Positions 1 to 8,961 of a stretch of 42,387 bases of DNA are shown here, in pieces. Position 1 is the stretch's first letter, and every line of letters starts with the position of its first letter. Origin of the DNA: Maricaulis sp. (GTDB lineage Bacteria; Pseudomonadota; Alphaproteobacteria; Caulobacterales; Maricaulaceae); the NCBI GenBank assembly GCA_029251785.1, contig JAQXCQ010000218.1:1-42387 (forward strand), given 5' to 3'. The translations under genes were made by a program, and so were the position numbers. The notes under the pieces were generated by a model. The model was not told the DNA's origin. It made no database searches and saw only the letters and a list, made by a program, of their open reading frames with translations.

Positions 1-155
1 TCATCGGTGACAATCACATGGATAAAACCGACCGCCGCACAAATCGAGCAATTACACGACAGCGCCACCACTTCGTCCGGAATATTCACTTCAAAGCGAA
101 CCGCCTTGCAGTGACACCCGCCGGAACGCCATTTCTTGGTGGGTGAGTTGGTCAT
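1..155 (-). CDS. GFA-family zinc-binding protein (CENP-V/GFA), N-terminal part only
   Basis: Only the first 51 codons are in the window; the rest lies beyond the left edge. The visible part has the GFA signature: GGCHCKAVRFE at residues 12-22 and CNCSIC at 34-39, so Cys14, Cys16, Cys34, Cys36 and Cys39 are the expected zinc ligands. The family is named after a glutathione-dependent formaldehyde-activating enzyme, but most members have no demonstrated reaction, so no substrate is proposed. The ATG at 155 overlaps the TGA of the upstream gene as ATGA, which suggests translational coupling with the small membrane protein before it. The family call rests on the cysteine pattern and is fairly secure; the function is unknown. 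Confidence 0.8.
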   Translation of the reverse strand, partial: MTNSPTKKWRSGGCHCKAVRFEVNIPDEVVALSCNCSICAAVGFIHVIVTD

Positions 156-547
156 TGGATGTCCTCGGTGCGATTGCGCGGAACGTTGAGATCGATGCAG
201 TCGCCATCGCTCAGTTCGTGTGGCATCAGAAAGCACATCTCGGCGGCCTGCTCGCCCTCAAAACGAAGGACAAAATCAGACCCGACGCGATACCCGTCCG
301 CCTTGTCGAACGGCTCTCGGCCGGTTTCCTGGGCGCGAATATCAAAAACTCCTTCCACCGAATGCCCTTGAGCCAAAAGATAGGCTGTAGCGCGCGCGCC
401 ATCACGTTCCCGGCGGTACTCCTCCAGCGATTGCTGCGTGTAGTGATCCAGCGTCGCCGCATCGACGACGCTCAAGAACTTCATGCCCCAATAAGTCACA
501 GTTGCGCCTACGACCAACCCTACCAGAGCTCCAACAACTAATCGCAT
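152..547 (-). CDS. Small membrane-anchored protein of unknown function
   Basis: This 131-residue protein starts with a hydrophobic stretch at about residues 3-21 (VVGALVGLVVGATVTYWG) that looks like a single membrane anchor or uncleaved signal. The rest is polar: a charged probable helix around residues 35-52 (QQSLEEYRRERDGARA), then a mixed region probably outside the membrane. I recognise no family motif. It starts 5 bases after the pdhB stop and its own stop overlaps the start of the GFA-family gene, so it is probably the next-to-last visible member of the pdh transcript. Its place, not its sequence, is the only hint at function. It is likely a real gene because spacing on both sides is tight and the reading frame is clean. 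Confidence 0.7.
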   Translation of the reverse strand: MRLVVGALVGLVVGATVTYWGMKFLSVVDAATLDHYTQQSLEEYRRERDGARATAYLLAQGHSVEGVFDIRAQETGREPFDKADGYRVGSDFVLRFEGEQAAEMCFLMPHELSDGDCIDLNVPRNRTEDIQ

Positions 548-552
548 GATCC

Positions 553-1932
553 CTACCCCGCGTAACAGACAGACTTAGCCGCCTGCACAATGTCATCCAC
601 ACCCGGCAAAGACAGTGCTTCCAGATTGCCCGCATAGGGAAGCGGCACATCTTTCTGGTGCACGCGTGCGGGCGGAGCGTCGAGATAATCGAAGGCCTCG
701 GCGGTCACGACGGCGGCGACTTCCGCGCCAACGCCACAGCGGCCCCAGCCCTCTTCGGCGCAGACGATCCGGTTGGTCTTCTTGACTGAATTCACCACCG
801 TCTCAGTATCGAGTGGACGAATGGTCCGCAGATCGATCACTTCGGCGGAGATGCCCTCACCGGCCAGGATATCAGCGGCCTCGAGCGCATAGCCCACCAT
901 GCGCGAATGCGCCGAGATGGTGACATCTGTGCCCTCGCGGCGAATTTTGGCCTTACCGATTGGCAAGACGTGATCATCCAGATTGGGCACATCAAAGCTT
1001 TCGCCATAAATCAGCTCGTGCTCGAGGAAGACCACCGGATTGGGATCGCGGATCGCCGCCTTGAGCAGCGCCTTGGCATCAGCCGCATCATAAGGCGCAA
1101 CCACTTTCAGACCGGGCACATTGGCATACCAGGAAGCATAATCATGGCTGTGCTGGGCACCAACGCGTGAGGCCGCACCATTGGGCCCACGGAAAACGAT
1201 CGGACAGCCCATCTGACCGCCCGACATATACAGCGTCTTGGCGGCGGAATTGATGATGTGGTCAATTGCCTGCATGGCGAAGTTGAAGGTCATGAATTCC
1301 ACGACCGGGCGCAGCCCGTTAAACGCCGCACCCACAGCCAGACCGGCAAAACCATGCTCGGTGATCGGCGTGTCTACGACGCGCTTGGCGCCAAATTCCT
1401 GCAGCAATTCCCGGGTCACCTTATAGGCCCCCTGGTATTCCGCGACTTCCTCACCGATGACAAACACCGTCTCGTCGCGGCGCATTTCCTCAGCCATCGC
1501 ATCACGCAGCGCATCACGAACCGTGGTGGCGGTGAAGGTGGTGCCCTCCGGCACATCCGGCTCAGCCAGAACCGCCACATTCGCCGCCATCATGGCCGGG
1601 CGCTCATCGATTGCCGGTGTCGGGTCAGCGGCGGCAGCCGGAGCCGGTGCAGCACTGGCCGGAGCCACGTCTACATCGGCGACATCTTCCCCGTCCTCGG
1701 CCAGCAGCGCGATCACCGCATTGACCTGAACGTTTTCAGCGCCCTCTTCGACCAGGAGTTTGGCAACCACGCCCTCCTCCACAGCTTCAACTTCCATCGT
1801 CGCCTTGTCGGTCTCGATCTCGGCAATCACATCGCCGCTATCGACGCTGTCACCTTCCTTGATCAACCATTTGGCGAGCGTGCCCTCTTCCATCGTTGGA
1901 GAAAGCGCCGGCATGAGAATTTCAATCGACAT
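553..1932 (-). CDS. pdhB: Pyruvate dehydrogenase E1 component, beta subunit, with N-terminal lipoyl domain
   Basis: With PdhA this subunit forms the thiamine-diphosphate E1 enzyme that decarboxylates pyruvate and passes the acetyl group to lipoyl groups. Residues 1-80 are a biotinyl/lipoyl domain with the lipoylation loop [12 protein letters not shown] (Lys near residue 44). An Ala/Pro-rich linker follows at about 90-125. The rest is the E1-beta transketolase-like fold, including [14 protein letters not shown] (conserved Glu of the active site) and the C-terminal transketolase domain. Its 459 residues fit an E1-beta of about 330 plus one lipoyl domain. The lipoyl fusion is known in alphaproteobacterial PdhB. 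The start ATG has AGGA about 9 bases upstream. It lies after pdhA and a small NTF2-fold gene. E2 (pdhC) is not in the window. Confidence 0.97.
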   Translation of the reverse strand: MSIEILMPALSPTMEEGTLAKWLIKEGDSVDSGDVIAEIETDKATMEVEAVEEGVVAKLLVEEGAENVQVNAVIALLAEDGEDVADVDVAPASAAPAPAAAADPTPAIDERPAMMAANVAVLAEPDVPEGTTFTATTVRDALRDAMAEEMRRDETVFVIGEEVAEYQGAYKVTRELLQEFGAKRVVDTPITEHGFAGLAVGAAFNGLRPVVEFMTFNFAMQAIDHIINSAAKTLYMSGGQMGCPIVFRGPNGAASRVGAQHSHDYASWYANVPGLKVVAPYDAADAKALLKAAIRDPNPVVFLEHELIYGESFDVPNLDDHVLPIGKAKIRREGTDVTISAHSRMVGYALEAADILAGEGISAEVIDLRTIRPLDTETVVNSVKKTNRIVCAEEGWGRCGVGAEVAAVVTAEAFDYLDAPPARVHQKDVPLPYAGNLEALSLPGVDDIVQAAKSVCYAG

Positions 1933-1971
1933 GAATAAATGTCCTGTCAGTCAAGTTTTTGGTGGTCACGA

Positions 1972-2382
1972 TCAGCTATTCGCCGCTTCAGGCTCGTAAC
2001 GCAGCACGTGCTCACGCATCTTCGTTGCGAATTCGATCAGCGTGTTGAGCGGACGGATCAGCACTTCGATGCGGATCATCTGGCCCTCATCATTCAGCGT
2101 GATCTTGTCTATCCCCAGAAGGCCCTTGCCTTCCACCGTGCCGGTGAATTCGAGAATGATCTCGTTGCCGTCAATCCATTCCTTGCGGTAATCAAAGCCT
2201 TCAACAAGGTTGATTACGCCGGAAAGGATATGCAGCAGATAGGCTTTGTCAGCACTCGGCTTCCAGACGACCGGCGAATGCAATTCGCAGCCTTCGGCAA
2301 TGATGGAAGACAAAGCCTCGGCATCGCGGTTTTTGACAGCGTGATGCCAGATATCGAGAAAGTGTTTGACCTGGGGTGTCAT
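1972..2382 (-). CDS. NTF2/SnoaL-like fold protein between pdhA and pdhB
   Basis: The 136-residue protein has the layout of small NTF2-like (SnoaL_2 type) proteins: an amphipathic start (FLDIWHHAVKNRDAEALSSI), an early acidic/histidine segment (GCELHSP), and alternating strands such as EIILEFTGTVEG and MIRIEVLIRP. These proteins form cone-shaped dimers and act as enzymes, ligand binders or assembly factors; the sequence does not say which. The ATG at 2382 lies 2 bases after the pdhA stop; a longer frame would run back into pdhA and is unlikely. Placed inside the pdh operon, it must be co-transcribed with E1-alpha and E1-beta, so a role near the complex or its product is possible but is inference only. 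The fold call is moderate; the function is unknown. Confidence 0.72.
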   Translation of the reverse strand: MTPQVKHFLDIWHHAVKNRDAEALSSIIAEGCELHSPVVWKPSADKAYLLHILSGVINLVEGFDYRKEWIDGNEIILEFTGTVEGKGLLGIDKITLNDEGQMIRIEVLIRPLNTLIEFATKMREHVLRYEPEAANS

Positions 2383-2384
2383 GT

Positions 2385-3389
2385 TCAGACCTCTACCAGC
2401 ACATCCGTCCAAAGCTCGGACGGGTCCGGCTCCGGAGATGTTTTTGCAAATTCAGCACTGTCATTGACGACGGCTTTGGTTTTCTTGTCGATGGCCTTGA
2501 GGTCATCCTCGGTCGCATAGCCGCGATCCAGCAGCAGGGCCTTGATGTGATCGATCGGATCATGGTGCGAGCGCATTTCGTCGACCTCTTCACGCGGTCG
2601 GTATTTCGCCGGGTCCGACATGGAATGCCCGCGATAGCGATAGGTCTTCATCTCGAGGATATAGGGGCCCTTGCCGCTGCGCGTATGTTTGGCCGCCTTG
2701 TCCGCCGCTTTGCGAACCGCCTCCACATCCATGCCGTCTACAGCTTCGCCGGGTATGCCAAAGGAGATGCCGCGCTTGTGCAACTCGGTCTCGGACGAAG
2801 CGCGCTTGACGGCCGTGCCCATGGCATATTGGTTGTTCTCAATCACATAGATGATCGGCAGATCCCAGAGCTTGGCCATATTGAAGCTCTCATAGACCTG
2901 GCCCTGATTGGCCGCACCATCGCCGAAATAGGCCACGGCGATCTTCTTATTGTCCTTATAGCGATCGGCAAAGGCCAACCCGGTTCCGATGGAAACCTGG
3001 GCACCCACAATGCCGTGGCCGCCGTAGAAATTTTTCTCGCGCGAGAACATGTGCATGGAACCGCCCTTACCGCGTGAATATCCACCCTCGCGTCCAGTCA
3101 GCTCGGCCATCACACCGCGTGCTTCCATACCGCAGGCCAGCATGTGGGCGTGGTCGCGATAGCCGGTGATCACCTGATCACCCTCTTCCAGCGCGTTTTG
3201 CACGCCGACGACAACAGCTTCCTGTCCGATATAGAGATGGCAGAAGCCGGCAATCAGGCCCATGCCGTAGAGTTGGCCGGCCTTTTCCTCGAAACGCCGC
3301 ATCATCAGCATCTCGGAATAATACTGTAACAACTGGGCTTTATCGGCGGTGCTGGCGGATTTGGTCTTGCTTGCGCGCTTGGCTGCCAT
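2385..3389 (-). CDS. pdhA: Pyruvate dehydrogenase E1 component, alpha subunit
   Basis: Binds thiamine diphosphate and carries out the first step of pyruvate oxidation with PdhB. It shows the cofactor motif GDGAANQGQ followed about 25 residues on by ENNQYAMGT, the substrate-site segment YRDHAHML, and the loop YRYRGHSMSDPAKYR that in mitochondrial homologues carries phosphorylation sites. Length is 334 residues from the chosen ATG at 3389, normal for bacterial E1-alpha. An ATG three codons earlier (3398) is equally possible and has GAGG 12 bases upstream. A still longer open frame reaches 3467 but would translate through a terminator-like hairpin at 3451-3479, so I reject it. It is first in the order pdhA, NTF2-fold gene, pdhB. 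Confidence 0.97.
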   Translation of the reverse strand: MAAKRASKTKSASTADKAQLLQYYSEMLMMRRFEEKAGQLYGMGLIAGFCHLYIGQEAVVVGVQNALEEGDQVITGYRDHAHMLACGMEARGVMAELTGREGGYSRGKGGSMHMFSREKNFYGGHGIVGAQVSIGTGLAFADRYKDNKKIAVAYFGDGAANQGQVYESFNMAKLWDLPIIYVIENNQYAMGTAVKRASSETELHKRGISFGIPGEAVDGMDVEAVRKAADKAAKHTRSGKGPYILEMKTYRYRGHSMSDPAKYRPREEVDEMRSHHDPIDHIKALLLDRGYATEDDLKAIDKKTKAVVNDSAEFAKTSPEPDPSELWTDVLVEV

Positions 3390-3450
3390 ATTTCGCATGC
3401 GAAGCTTTCGCCTCGATTCCCTGTAACTGATATGCGCCCCATAACAGAAA

Positions 3451-3479
3451 CCGCCCCGACACTGCAAGTGCCGGGGCGG
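3451..3479 (-). terminator. Probable rho-independent terminator after ftsB
   Basis: A 13-base stem with one mismatch (ccgccccgacact / agtgccggggcgg) and a 3-base loop. On the minus strand the stem is followed by TTTCTGTTA, a fair uridine-rich tail. It sits about 280 bases beyond the ftsB stop and about 55 bases before pdhA. It may end the eno-ftsB transcript, or act as an attenuator in a pdhA leader if the pdhA promoter lies upstream. The stretch 3480-3760 between this hairpin and ftsB holds no gene that I can support. Confidence 0.6.
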
Positions 3480-3760
3480 ATATTCTGGAACGAATCAATC
3501 AGTTACATCGGTAACCAACGCCAACAATTACGATAGATTATCTTCAACCTCGAAATATTCTTGCATCACCGTCTGATCATCCGCGACCGAACGATCAAAA
3601 CATGGCGCGCAAGCTGGCTTTTGCAAGCATCTCGTTTTGGTTGAAAATTGCGACCCGGATCAGCGTGTTCAGATCCGTATTGTCTGCGCATACATAGAGT
3701 TCGCACTTAAAATCTGCCGGTCAAAAAAGGCGCTTTGCTCACGCGCGCGGACGAGGCATC

Positions 3761-4066
3761 TCAGCGATCAGCGGGATCTTCCAGACGGACGACAAAATCA
3801 TCGGGATGGGCGACATTGAGAATGGCACGTGCGCGCTCGTCAACATAATCCAGATCAAGGCTGTCGGAGCGCAGGCGCCCGGCAGTGATCTCCAGCGCTT
3901 CACGTTCTCCGCGAGCTTGCTCCAGCTCGGCCTCGACAGCTGATATCTCAGTTTCGACGACGATCCAGTTCAGCACGCCCTGATCCCCGGTGAATGCGTG
4001 ATAGCCAAAATAGGCAATCGCCACCGCGAGAAAAAAACTCGGAATTATACGCTTGAACGCGCCCAC
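3761..4066 (-). CDS. ftsB: FtsB/DivIC-family septum formation initiator
   Basis: A 101-residue bitopic membrane protein of the divisome. FtsB-family proteins bridge FtsL and FtsQ at the septum. There is a short cytoplasmic start (GAFKRII), one membrane segment at about residues 8-25 (IPSFFLAVAIAYFGYHAF), a coiled-coil stretch with repeated Glu/Leu/Ala at about 38-65 (EISAVEAELEQARGEREALE), and the C-terminal DYVDERARAILNVAHPDDFV typical of the family. The start appears to be GTG at 4066; no ATG fits in frame upstream, and AGGG lies about 10 bases before it. It follows eno by 88 bases, the usual alphaproteobacterial neighbourhood. The family is clear; the symbol follows common usage for eno-adjacent members. 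Confidence 0.88.
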   Translation of the reverse strand: MGAFKRIIPSFFLAVAIAYFGYHAFTGDQGVLNWIVVETEISAVEAELEQARGEREALEITAGRLRSDSLDLDYVDERARAILNVAHPDDFVVRLEDPADR

Positions 4067-4154
4067 TAAACGACACCCTGCACCTGCGGCCTTTCCGGCC
4101 TGTCTGGATGTATAAATAGCGCCTTTAAGCTGAAGGAAGCGTTACCGAAAACGA

Positions 4155-5450
<1,296 letters not shown>

Positions 5451-5465
5451 TTAGGAGTTGCGCAC

Positions 5466-5493
5466 TCAATAGCGCAGATGTCCGCAAGTGCAA
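5466..5493 (-). promoter_or_regulatory. Candidate sigma-70-type promoter for eno
   Basis: On the minus strand TTGCAC (5493-5488) is separated by 16 bases from TATTGA (5471-5466). The start of transcription would fall about 30 bases before the eno ATG. The -35 matches TTGACA well; the -10 is weaker. There is no gene in 5430-5613 otherwise. Confidence 0.4.
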
Positions 5494-5532
5494 GCCGCGT
5501 TTTGGCATGGCTGCTAAACGCTAAGCCCAGAT

Positions 5533-5572
5533 ACAACAAACGCGCCACAGATAACTGCAACGCGTTTGTTGT
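5533..5572 (-). terminator. Inverted repeat after rpmF, probable terminator
   Basis: A perfect 12-base inverted repeat (acaacaaacgcg ... cgcgtttgttgt) with a 16-base spacer, about 40 bases past the rpmF stop. On the minus strand the distal arm ends in TTTGTTGT, giving some uridine richness but no clean tail. A terminator is the likeliest reading; a protein-binding site upstream of eno is the alternative. Confidence 0.5.
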
Positions 5573-5613
5573 GATCGATCTTCTGTTCACGGCAATTCCG
5601 CAAACAAGAAATA

Positions 5614-5796
5614 TCAGTCGTCTTTCGGCGTCAGGATCTGACGACCGCGATACATGCCTGACTTCAGGTCGATGTGGTGCGGACGACGAAGCTCGCCGGA
5701 ATCCTTGTCTTCGATATAAGTCGGTGCTGACAAGGCATCGTGGCTACGGCGCATGCCGCGACGGCTGTTTGAGATTTTACTTTTAGGGACGGCCAT
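5614..5796 (-). CDS. rpmF: 50S ribosomal protein L32
   Basis: A 60-residue basic protein of the large ribosomal subunit. The N-terminus [22 protein letters not shown] is diagnostic for L32, with the following LSAPTY and the C-terminal [18 protein letters not shown] also typical. The cysteine zinc pair seen in some L32 proteins is absent, as in most alphaproteobacterial members. The ATG has GGAG about 8 bases upstream. It stands alone between the eno region and a divergently unrelated secreted protein gene; a promoter candidate lies about 65 bases upstream. Confidence 0.96.
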   Translation of the reverse strand: MAVPKSKISNSRRGMRRSHDALSAPTYIEDKDSGELRRPHHIDLKSGMYRGRQILTPKDD

Positions 5797-5860
5797 CAGC
5801 CTGCTCCATCATGCTGCAATAACGGGGACAGATAACGATAGCTATCTGCCAGAGCCGCGC

Positions 5861-5889
5861 CGTATAGCCGCTTGTGTAACTACAAGCAA
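5861..5889 (-). promoter_or_regulatory. Candidate sigma-70-type promoter for rpmF
   Basis: On the minus strand TTGCTT (5889-5884) and TATACG (5866-5861) are 17 bases apart, placing the transcript start about 60 bases before the rpmF ATG. Spacing is ideal and both hexamers match four of six consensus bases. Confidence 0.42.
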
Positions 5890-5924
5890 GCACCCACGGC
5901 GGTATATGTGACATCCGACGAAAT

Positions 5925-5939
5925 CTAACACATAGTTAA
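5925..5939 (-). promoter_or_regulatory. Near-match to a CtrA-type site upstream of rpmF
   Basis: On the minus strand the sequence is TTAA-N7-TTAG, one base off the TTAA-N7-TTAA consensus of the cell-cycle regulator CtrA. It is about 130 bases from the rpmF start, beyond the -35 candidate. A single-base-off match is expected by chance fairly often, so support is weak. Confidence 0.22.
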
Positions 5940-6089
5940 TGTTCGGGCGATGCCGGGGACCGCACCACCACACGACAAGTGCTCACACTTCCCCCTGTCG
6001 AATGGATCACCGGTACCGTCCGACTGACGCAAAAACACCCGTGCAAAGCTCCATCCGCAGCGTTCACACGTCAAAATCAGCGAAAAACT

Positions 6090-6731
6090 CTAGCTGTTAC
6101 GATCGATTCGCACTGACCCGCCCATGGAACTGTGGACATCGGTATGACGTGGCGCGCCCGAAACGCGCAATGTAGCGCCGGTACTCGCGTCTGCATCAAC
6201 CGATTGTGACGCATGAACCCGCCCTACCGCGCCCGTCGACAAATCTGCATCGACCGATTCGCAAACAAGGTCCCGGGCATCAATCTCGGCTCCCGTGGAG
6301 GCATCCAGCTCCATTTCAGAGCACGAACCCGACACATCCACCTCGGCACCTGTGCTGGCATCCACGTTCAAATAACGCGCCTCAAGGCCACTCACAGAGA
6401 GCGACACACCCCGACTGGCATCTAGAGCATCAAGACTTGGAGCGGTGATATAGACTGTCACATCAAGGCTATTGCGACGCGTAAACCAACGACGACGATG
6501 ATCGATCTTCAGCTCGTCTCCACGCTGCTCAATCTCCATGCGCTCAAAATCTTCGGCATTGCCTTCAAAACGCACGGAATAAGTTTCACCGGAAATCACT
6601 TCCACTGAAAATCCGCCGCTAACATCGATTGCGTTGAAATCGCTAAATTCATGAGCTTGCTGATCCTGCGCAACGGCCGATCCCGCGGAAATTGCTACGG
6701 CGCTTACAGCGGCCAGAATTACGTTTTTCAT
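6090..6731 (-). CDS. Secreted GIN-domain (DUF2807) protein with about 19-residue repeats
   Basis: The chosen ATG at 6731 has a strong ribosome-binding site (GGAG, 6 bases upstream) and begins a clean signal peptide with probable cleavage after Ala-Val-Ala at residue 21; the longer open frame upstream is not supported. The mature protein starts with FSDFNAIDVSGGFSVEVISG, typical of the putative auto-transporter adhesin head GIN domain. From residue 104 a motif of the form D-A-S-T-G-A recurs at 104, 124, 143, 163, 181 and 200, a regular 18-20 residue period that fits the rungs of a right-handed beta-solenoid. The protein is probably periplasmic or surface-exposed. GIN-domain proteins have no established general function. 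It stands between a pyrG terminator and rpmF as a single gene. Confidence 0.88.
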   Translation of the reverse strand: MKNVILAAVSAVAISAGSAVAQDQQAHEFSDFNAIDVSGGFSVEVISGETYSVRFEGNAEDFERMEIEQRGDELKIDHRRRWFTRRNSLDVTVYITAPSLDALDASRGVSLSVSGLEARYLNVDASTGAEVDVSGSCSEMELDASTGAEIDARDLVCESVDADLSTGAVGRVHASQSVDADASTGATLRVSGAPRHTDVHSSMGGSVRIDRNS

Positions 6732-6841
6732 GCCTGTCTCCTCAAAATTCATAACGGTGAAAATATCCGCTTTCACCTGAGATGCATGTGGGACTGTGTT
6801 CAGATGCATCCCGCCCCGCTCCGAACAACGATTTGCGCACG

Positions 6842-6876
6842 AAAAAGCCGGCACGGGGCTGTACCCGAACCGGCTT
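6842..6876 (-). terminator. Rho-independent terminator after pyrG
   Basis: On the minus strand AAGCCGGttCGGG / CCCGtgCCGGCTT form a 13-base stem with two central mismatches and a 6-base loop, followed at once by five T residues. It lies 33 bases past the pyrG stop and upstream of the GIN-domain gene, separating the two transcripts. Confidence 0.87.
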
Positions 6877-6908
6877 GATTTCACCTGCCCCCTTATCAGG
6901 ACAGACTG

Positions 6909-8537
6909 CTAGACCATCCGGCCGTGCTCAAGGGCCGCCGCGATAAAGCTGGCAAACAATGGATGCGGCTTAAAGGGACGAGACTTCAGTTCCGGGTGAA
7001 ATTGCACCCCGATAAACCAGGGATGATCTTCGATTTCCACTATTTCCGGCAGAACACCGTCCGGTGACAAACCAGAAAATTTCAGACCCGCTTCTTCCAG
7101 GCGATCGCGATAGGCCACATTTACTTCATAGCGATGACGGTGGCGCTCCTCGATTTCCGAAGTACCGTAGATGTCGCGAACCCGACTGCCCTCGACAAGC
7201 GTCGCCGGATAGGCTCCAAGCCGCATAGTTCCACCCATATCGCCATCGGCGGAACGAGTTTCCAGGGCATTGCCCCGAGTCCATTCTGTGAGCAGACCGA
7301 CGACCGCTTCGCCGCACTCGCCAAACTCCGACGAGCCTGCATCCGCTACACCAGCCATATTGCGTGCCGCCTCGATGACGGCCATCTGCATGCCGTAGCA
7401 AATCCCAAAATATGGAACCTTGCGCTCACGCGCGAACTTCGCGGCCGCAATCTTGCCTTCGGCACCACGCTCGCCAAAGCCCCCTGGGACAAGAACCCCG
7501 TGGACATCTTCCAGCGGATTGATCGGACCATCGTTTTCGAACTGTTCGCTATCCAGCCATTTCAACTTGACCTTGACCCCATTGGCGATGCCACCGTGGG
7601 CAAGCGCTTCAATCAGCGACTTGTAAGCATCGAGCAAACCGACATATTTGCCAACAACCCCGATCGTCACCTCGCCGTCAGGTTCAGCGATGGTCTTTGA
7701 AATTTGTTGCCACCGCGACAAATCAGGCGCGGGCGCGTCTTCAATCCCGAAACAATGCAAGACTTCGTTATCGAGACCCTGGGCGTGATAGGTCAGCGGC
7801 ACATCATACAATGACGGCGCATCGAGGCCTTCTATGACCGCACTCTCGCGGACATTACAAAATTGAGCGATCTTTCGCTTATCATCCATGCGAATCGGAA
7901 TTTCGCAACGACACAGAAGAATATCCGGCTGGATACCAATTGAGCGAAGTTCCTTTACCGAATGTTGGGTCGGCTTGGTCTTCATTTCTCCGGCGACTTT
8001 GATGAACGGCATCAACGTAACGTGGATAAAGACAGCATTCTCCGGGCCCAGCTCCTGACCCAATTGGCGAATGGCCTCGAAGAATGGCAAGCCTTCGATA
8101 TCCCCCACCGTGCCGCCAATTTCGCACAGTACAAAATCAACGTCGCCGGCGTCAGACAGGACGAAATCCTTGATCATGTCCGTCACATGCGGAATCACCT
8201 GAACGGTCGCGCCCAGATAATCGCCTCGGCGCTCACGCTCGATAATCCGGGAATAAACCCGCCCCGTAGTGATATTATCGCCTTGATTGGCCGGCACGCC
8301 GGTAAAGCGCTCATAATGGCCCAGGTCGAGATCAGCTTCCGCACCGTCGTCCGTCACATAGCATTCGCCATGCTGGTACGGTGACATCGTGCCGGGGTCG
8401 ACATTAAGATAGGGATCGAGTTTGCGCAGGCGGACCCGGTAACCACGGGCCTGCAATAACGCACCGAGAGCGGCTGAAGCAAGGCCTTTTCCAAGAGAGG
8501 AGACCACACCGCCGGTTATGAAAATATATCGAGGCAT
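6909..8537 (-). CDS. pyrG: CTP synthase
   Basis: Makes CTP from UTP, ATP and glutamine, the last step of pyrimidine nucleotide synthesis. The 542 residues are the usual length. The N-terminal synthase domain (about 1-265) opens with the P-loop-like [10 protein letters not shown] at 9-18 and has [14 protein letters not shown] and [24 protein letters not shown]-type motifs. The C-terminal class I glutaminase has the nucleophile Cys in GICYGMQ (family consensus GICLGMQ; Tyr or Phe at this place is common) and the His/Glu pair in [10 protein letters not shown]. It follows secG by 54 bases and is followed by a strong terminator, so it ends that transcript. Confidence 0.98.
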   Translation of the reverse strand: MPRYIFITGGVVSSLGKGLASAALGALLQARGYRVRLRKLDPYLNVDPGTMSPYQHGECYVTDDGAEADLDLGHYERFTGVPANQGDNITTGRVYSRIIERERRGDYLGATVQVIPHVTDMIKDFVLSDAGDVDFVLCEIGGTVGDIEGLPFFEAIRQLGQELGPENAVFIHVTLMPFIKVAGEMKTKPTQHSVKELRSIGIQPDILLCRCEIPIRMDDKRKIAQFCNVRESAVIEGLDAPSLYDVPLTYHAQGLDNEVLHCFGIEDAPAPDLSRWQQISKTIAEPDGEVTIGVVGKYVGLLDAYKSLIEALAHGGIANGVKVKLKWLDSEQFENDGPINPLEDVHGVLVPGGFGERGAEGKIAAAKFARERKVPYFGICYGMQMAVIEAARNMAGVADAGSSEFGECGEAVVGLLTEWTRGNALETRSADGDMGGTMRLGAYPATLVEGSRVRDIYGTSEIEERHRHRYEVNVAYRDRLEEAGLKFSGLSPDGVLPEIVEIEDHPWFIGVQFHPELKSRPFKPHPLFASFIAAALEHGRMV

Positions 8538-8591
8538 GGGAGGTCTGACTATCGGAGATTCGCCGAGACCGAAAGACGCAATCTGCGTTTT

Positions 8592-8921
8592 TTAGCCGTC
8601 GGTCGGCACCTGCGGTGATTCATCTTCCACCGGAAGGTCCAGAATTGATGGCGGAACATCATCCAATTGCGTATCAAACACGCCGGGGCCAGCATCGATC
8701 CGGGTGGATACGGCCAGTGCGATTGAACAGGCAAAAAACGCCGCTGCCAGAAACATCGTTGTGCGCGTTAGGATATTCGCCGCTCCACGCCCGCTCATCA
8801 TGCCGCCTCCACCGCCACCGCCGCTCATACCCAGAGCTCCGCCTTCGGAGCGCTGAAGCAAAATTACAGCGGTCAGGCCAATAGCGATAAGGATTTGGAC
8901 GATTAGGAGGACAGTGGTCAT
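8592..8921 (-). CDS. secG: Preprotein translocase subunit SecG
   Basis: Small accessory membrane subunit of the SecYEG channel. Membrane segment one is at about residues 4-21 (VLLIVQILIAIGLTAVILLQ), followed by the conserved cytoplasmic loop RSEGGALGMSGG with a run of glycines, then RGAANILTRTT and membrane segment two at about 55-72. The acidic, proline-rich C-terminal tail is variable in the family. Length (109) is normal. The start has no evident ribosome-binding site, and TATACG lies 9 bases before the ATG. It precedes pyrG and follows the receiver-like gene by 40 bases; secG beside tpiA and pyrG is a common alphaproteobacterial arrangement. Confidence 0.93.
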   Translation of the reverse strand: MTTVLLIVQILIAIGLTAVILLQRSEGGALGMSGGGGGGGMMSGRGAANILTRTTMFLAAAFFACSIALAVSTRIDAGPGVFDTQLDDVPPSILDLPVEDESPQVPTDG

Positions 8922-8945
8922 AAAATTAGCCGTATAGTTTGCGCG

Positions 8946-8959
8946 GGTCCGATCGGACC
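8946..8959. repeat. 14-base perfect palindrome between the receiver-like gene and secG
   Basis: The sequence ggtccgatcggacc is a perfect palindrome in the 40-base gap, 2 bases from the stop codon of the receiver-like gene. It could fold as a 5-base stem with a GATC loop, weak for a terminator, or be a dimer-binding operator close to the secG start. Confidence 0.35.
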
Positions 8960-8961
8960 GA

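Noticed and set aside
1258-1938. Long plus-strand open frame opposite pdhB (226 codons)
   Set aside because: Shadow of a highly biased coding strand; histidine- and arginine-rich with no motif.
3390-3467. Longer N-terminus for pdhA
   Set aside because: It would translate through a strong hairpin and adds residues unlike the family.
3602-3697. A 31-codon plus-strand frame (starting MARKLAFASISFW) in the ftsB-pdhA gap
   Set aside because: No ribosome-binding site, no family resemblance, and length within chance expectation; antisense to the surrounding transcripts.
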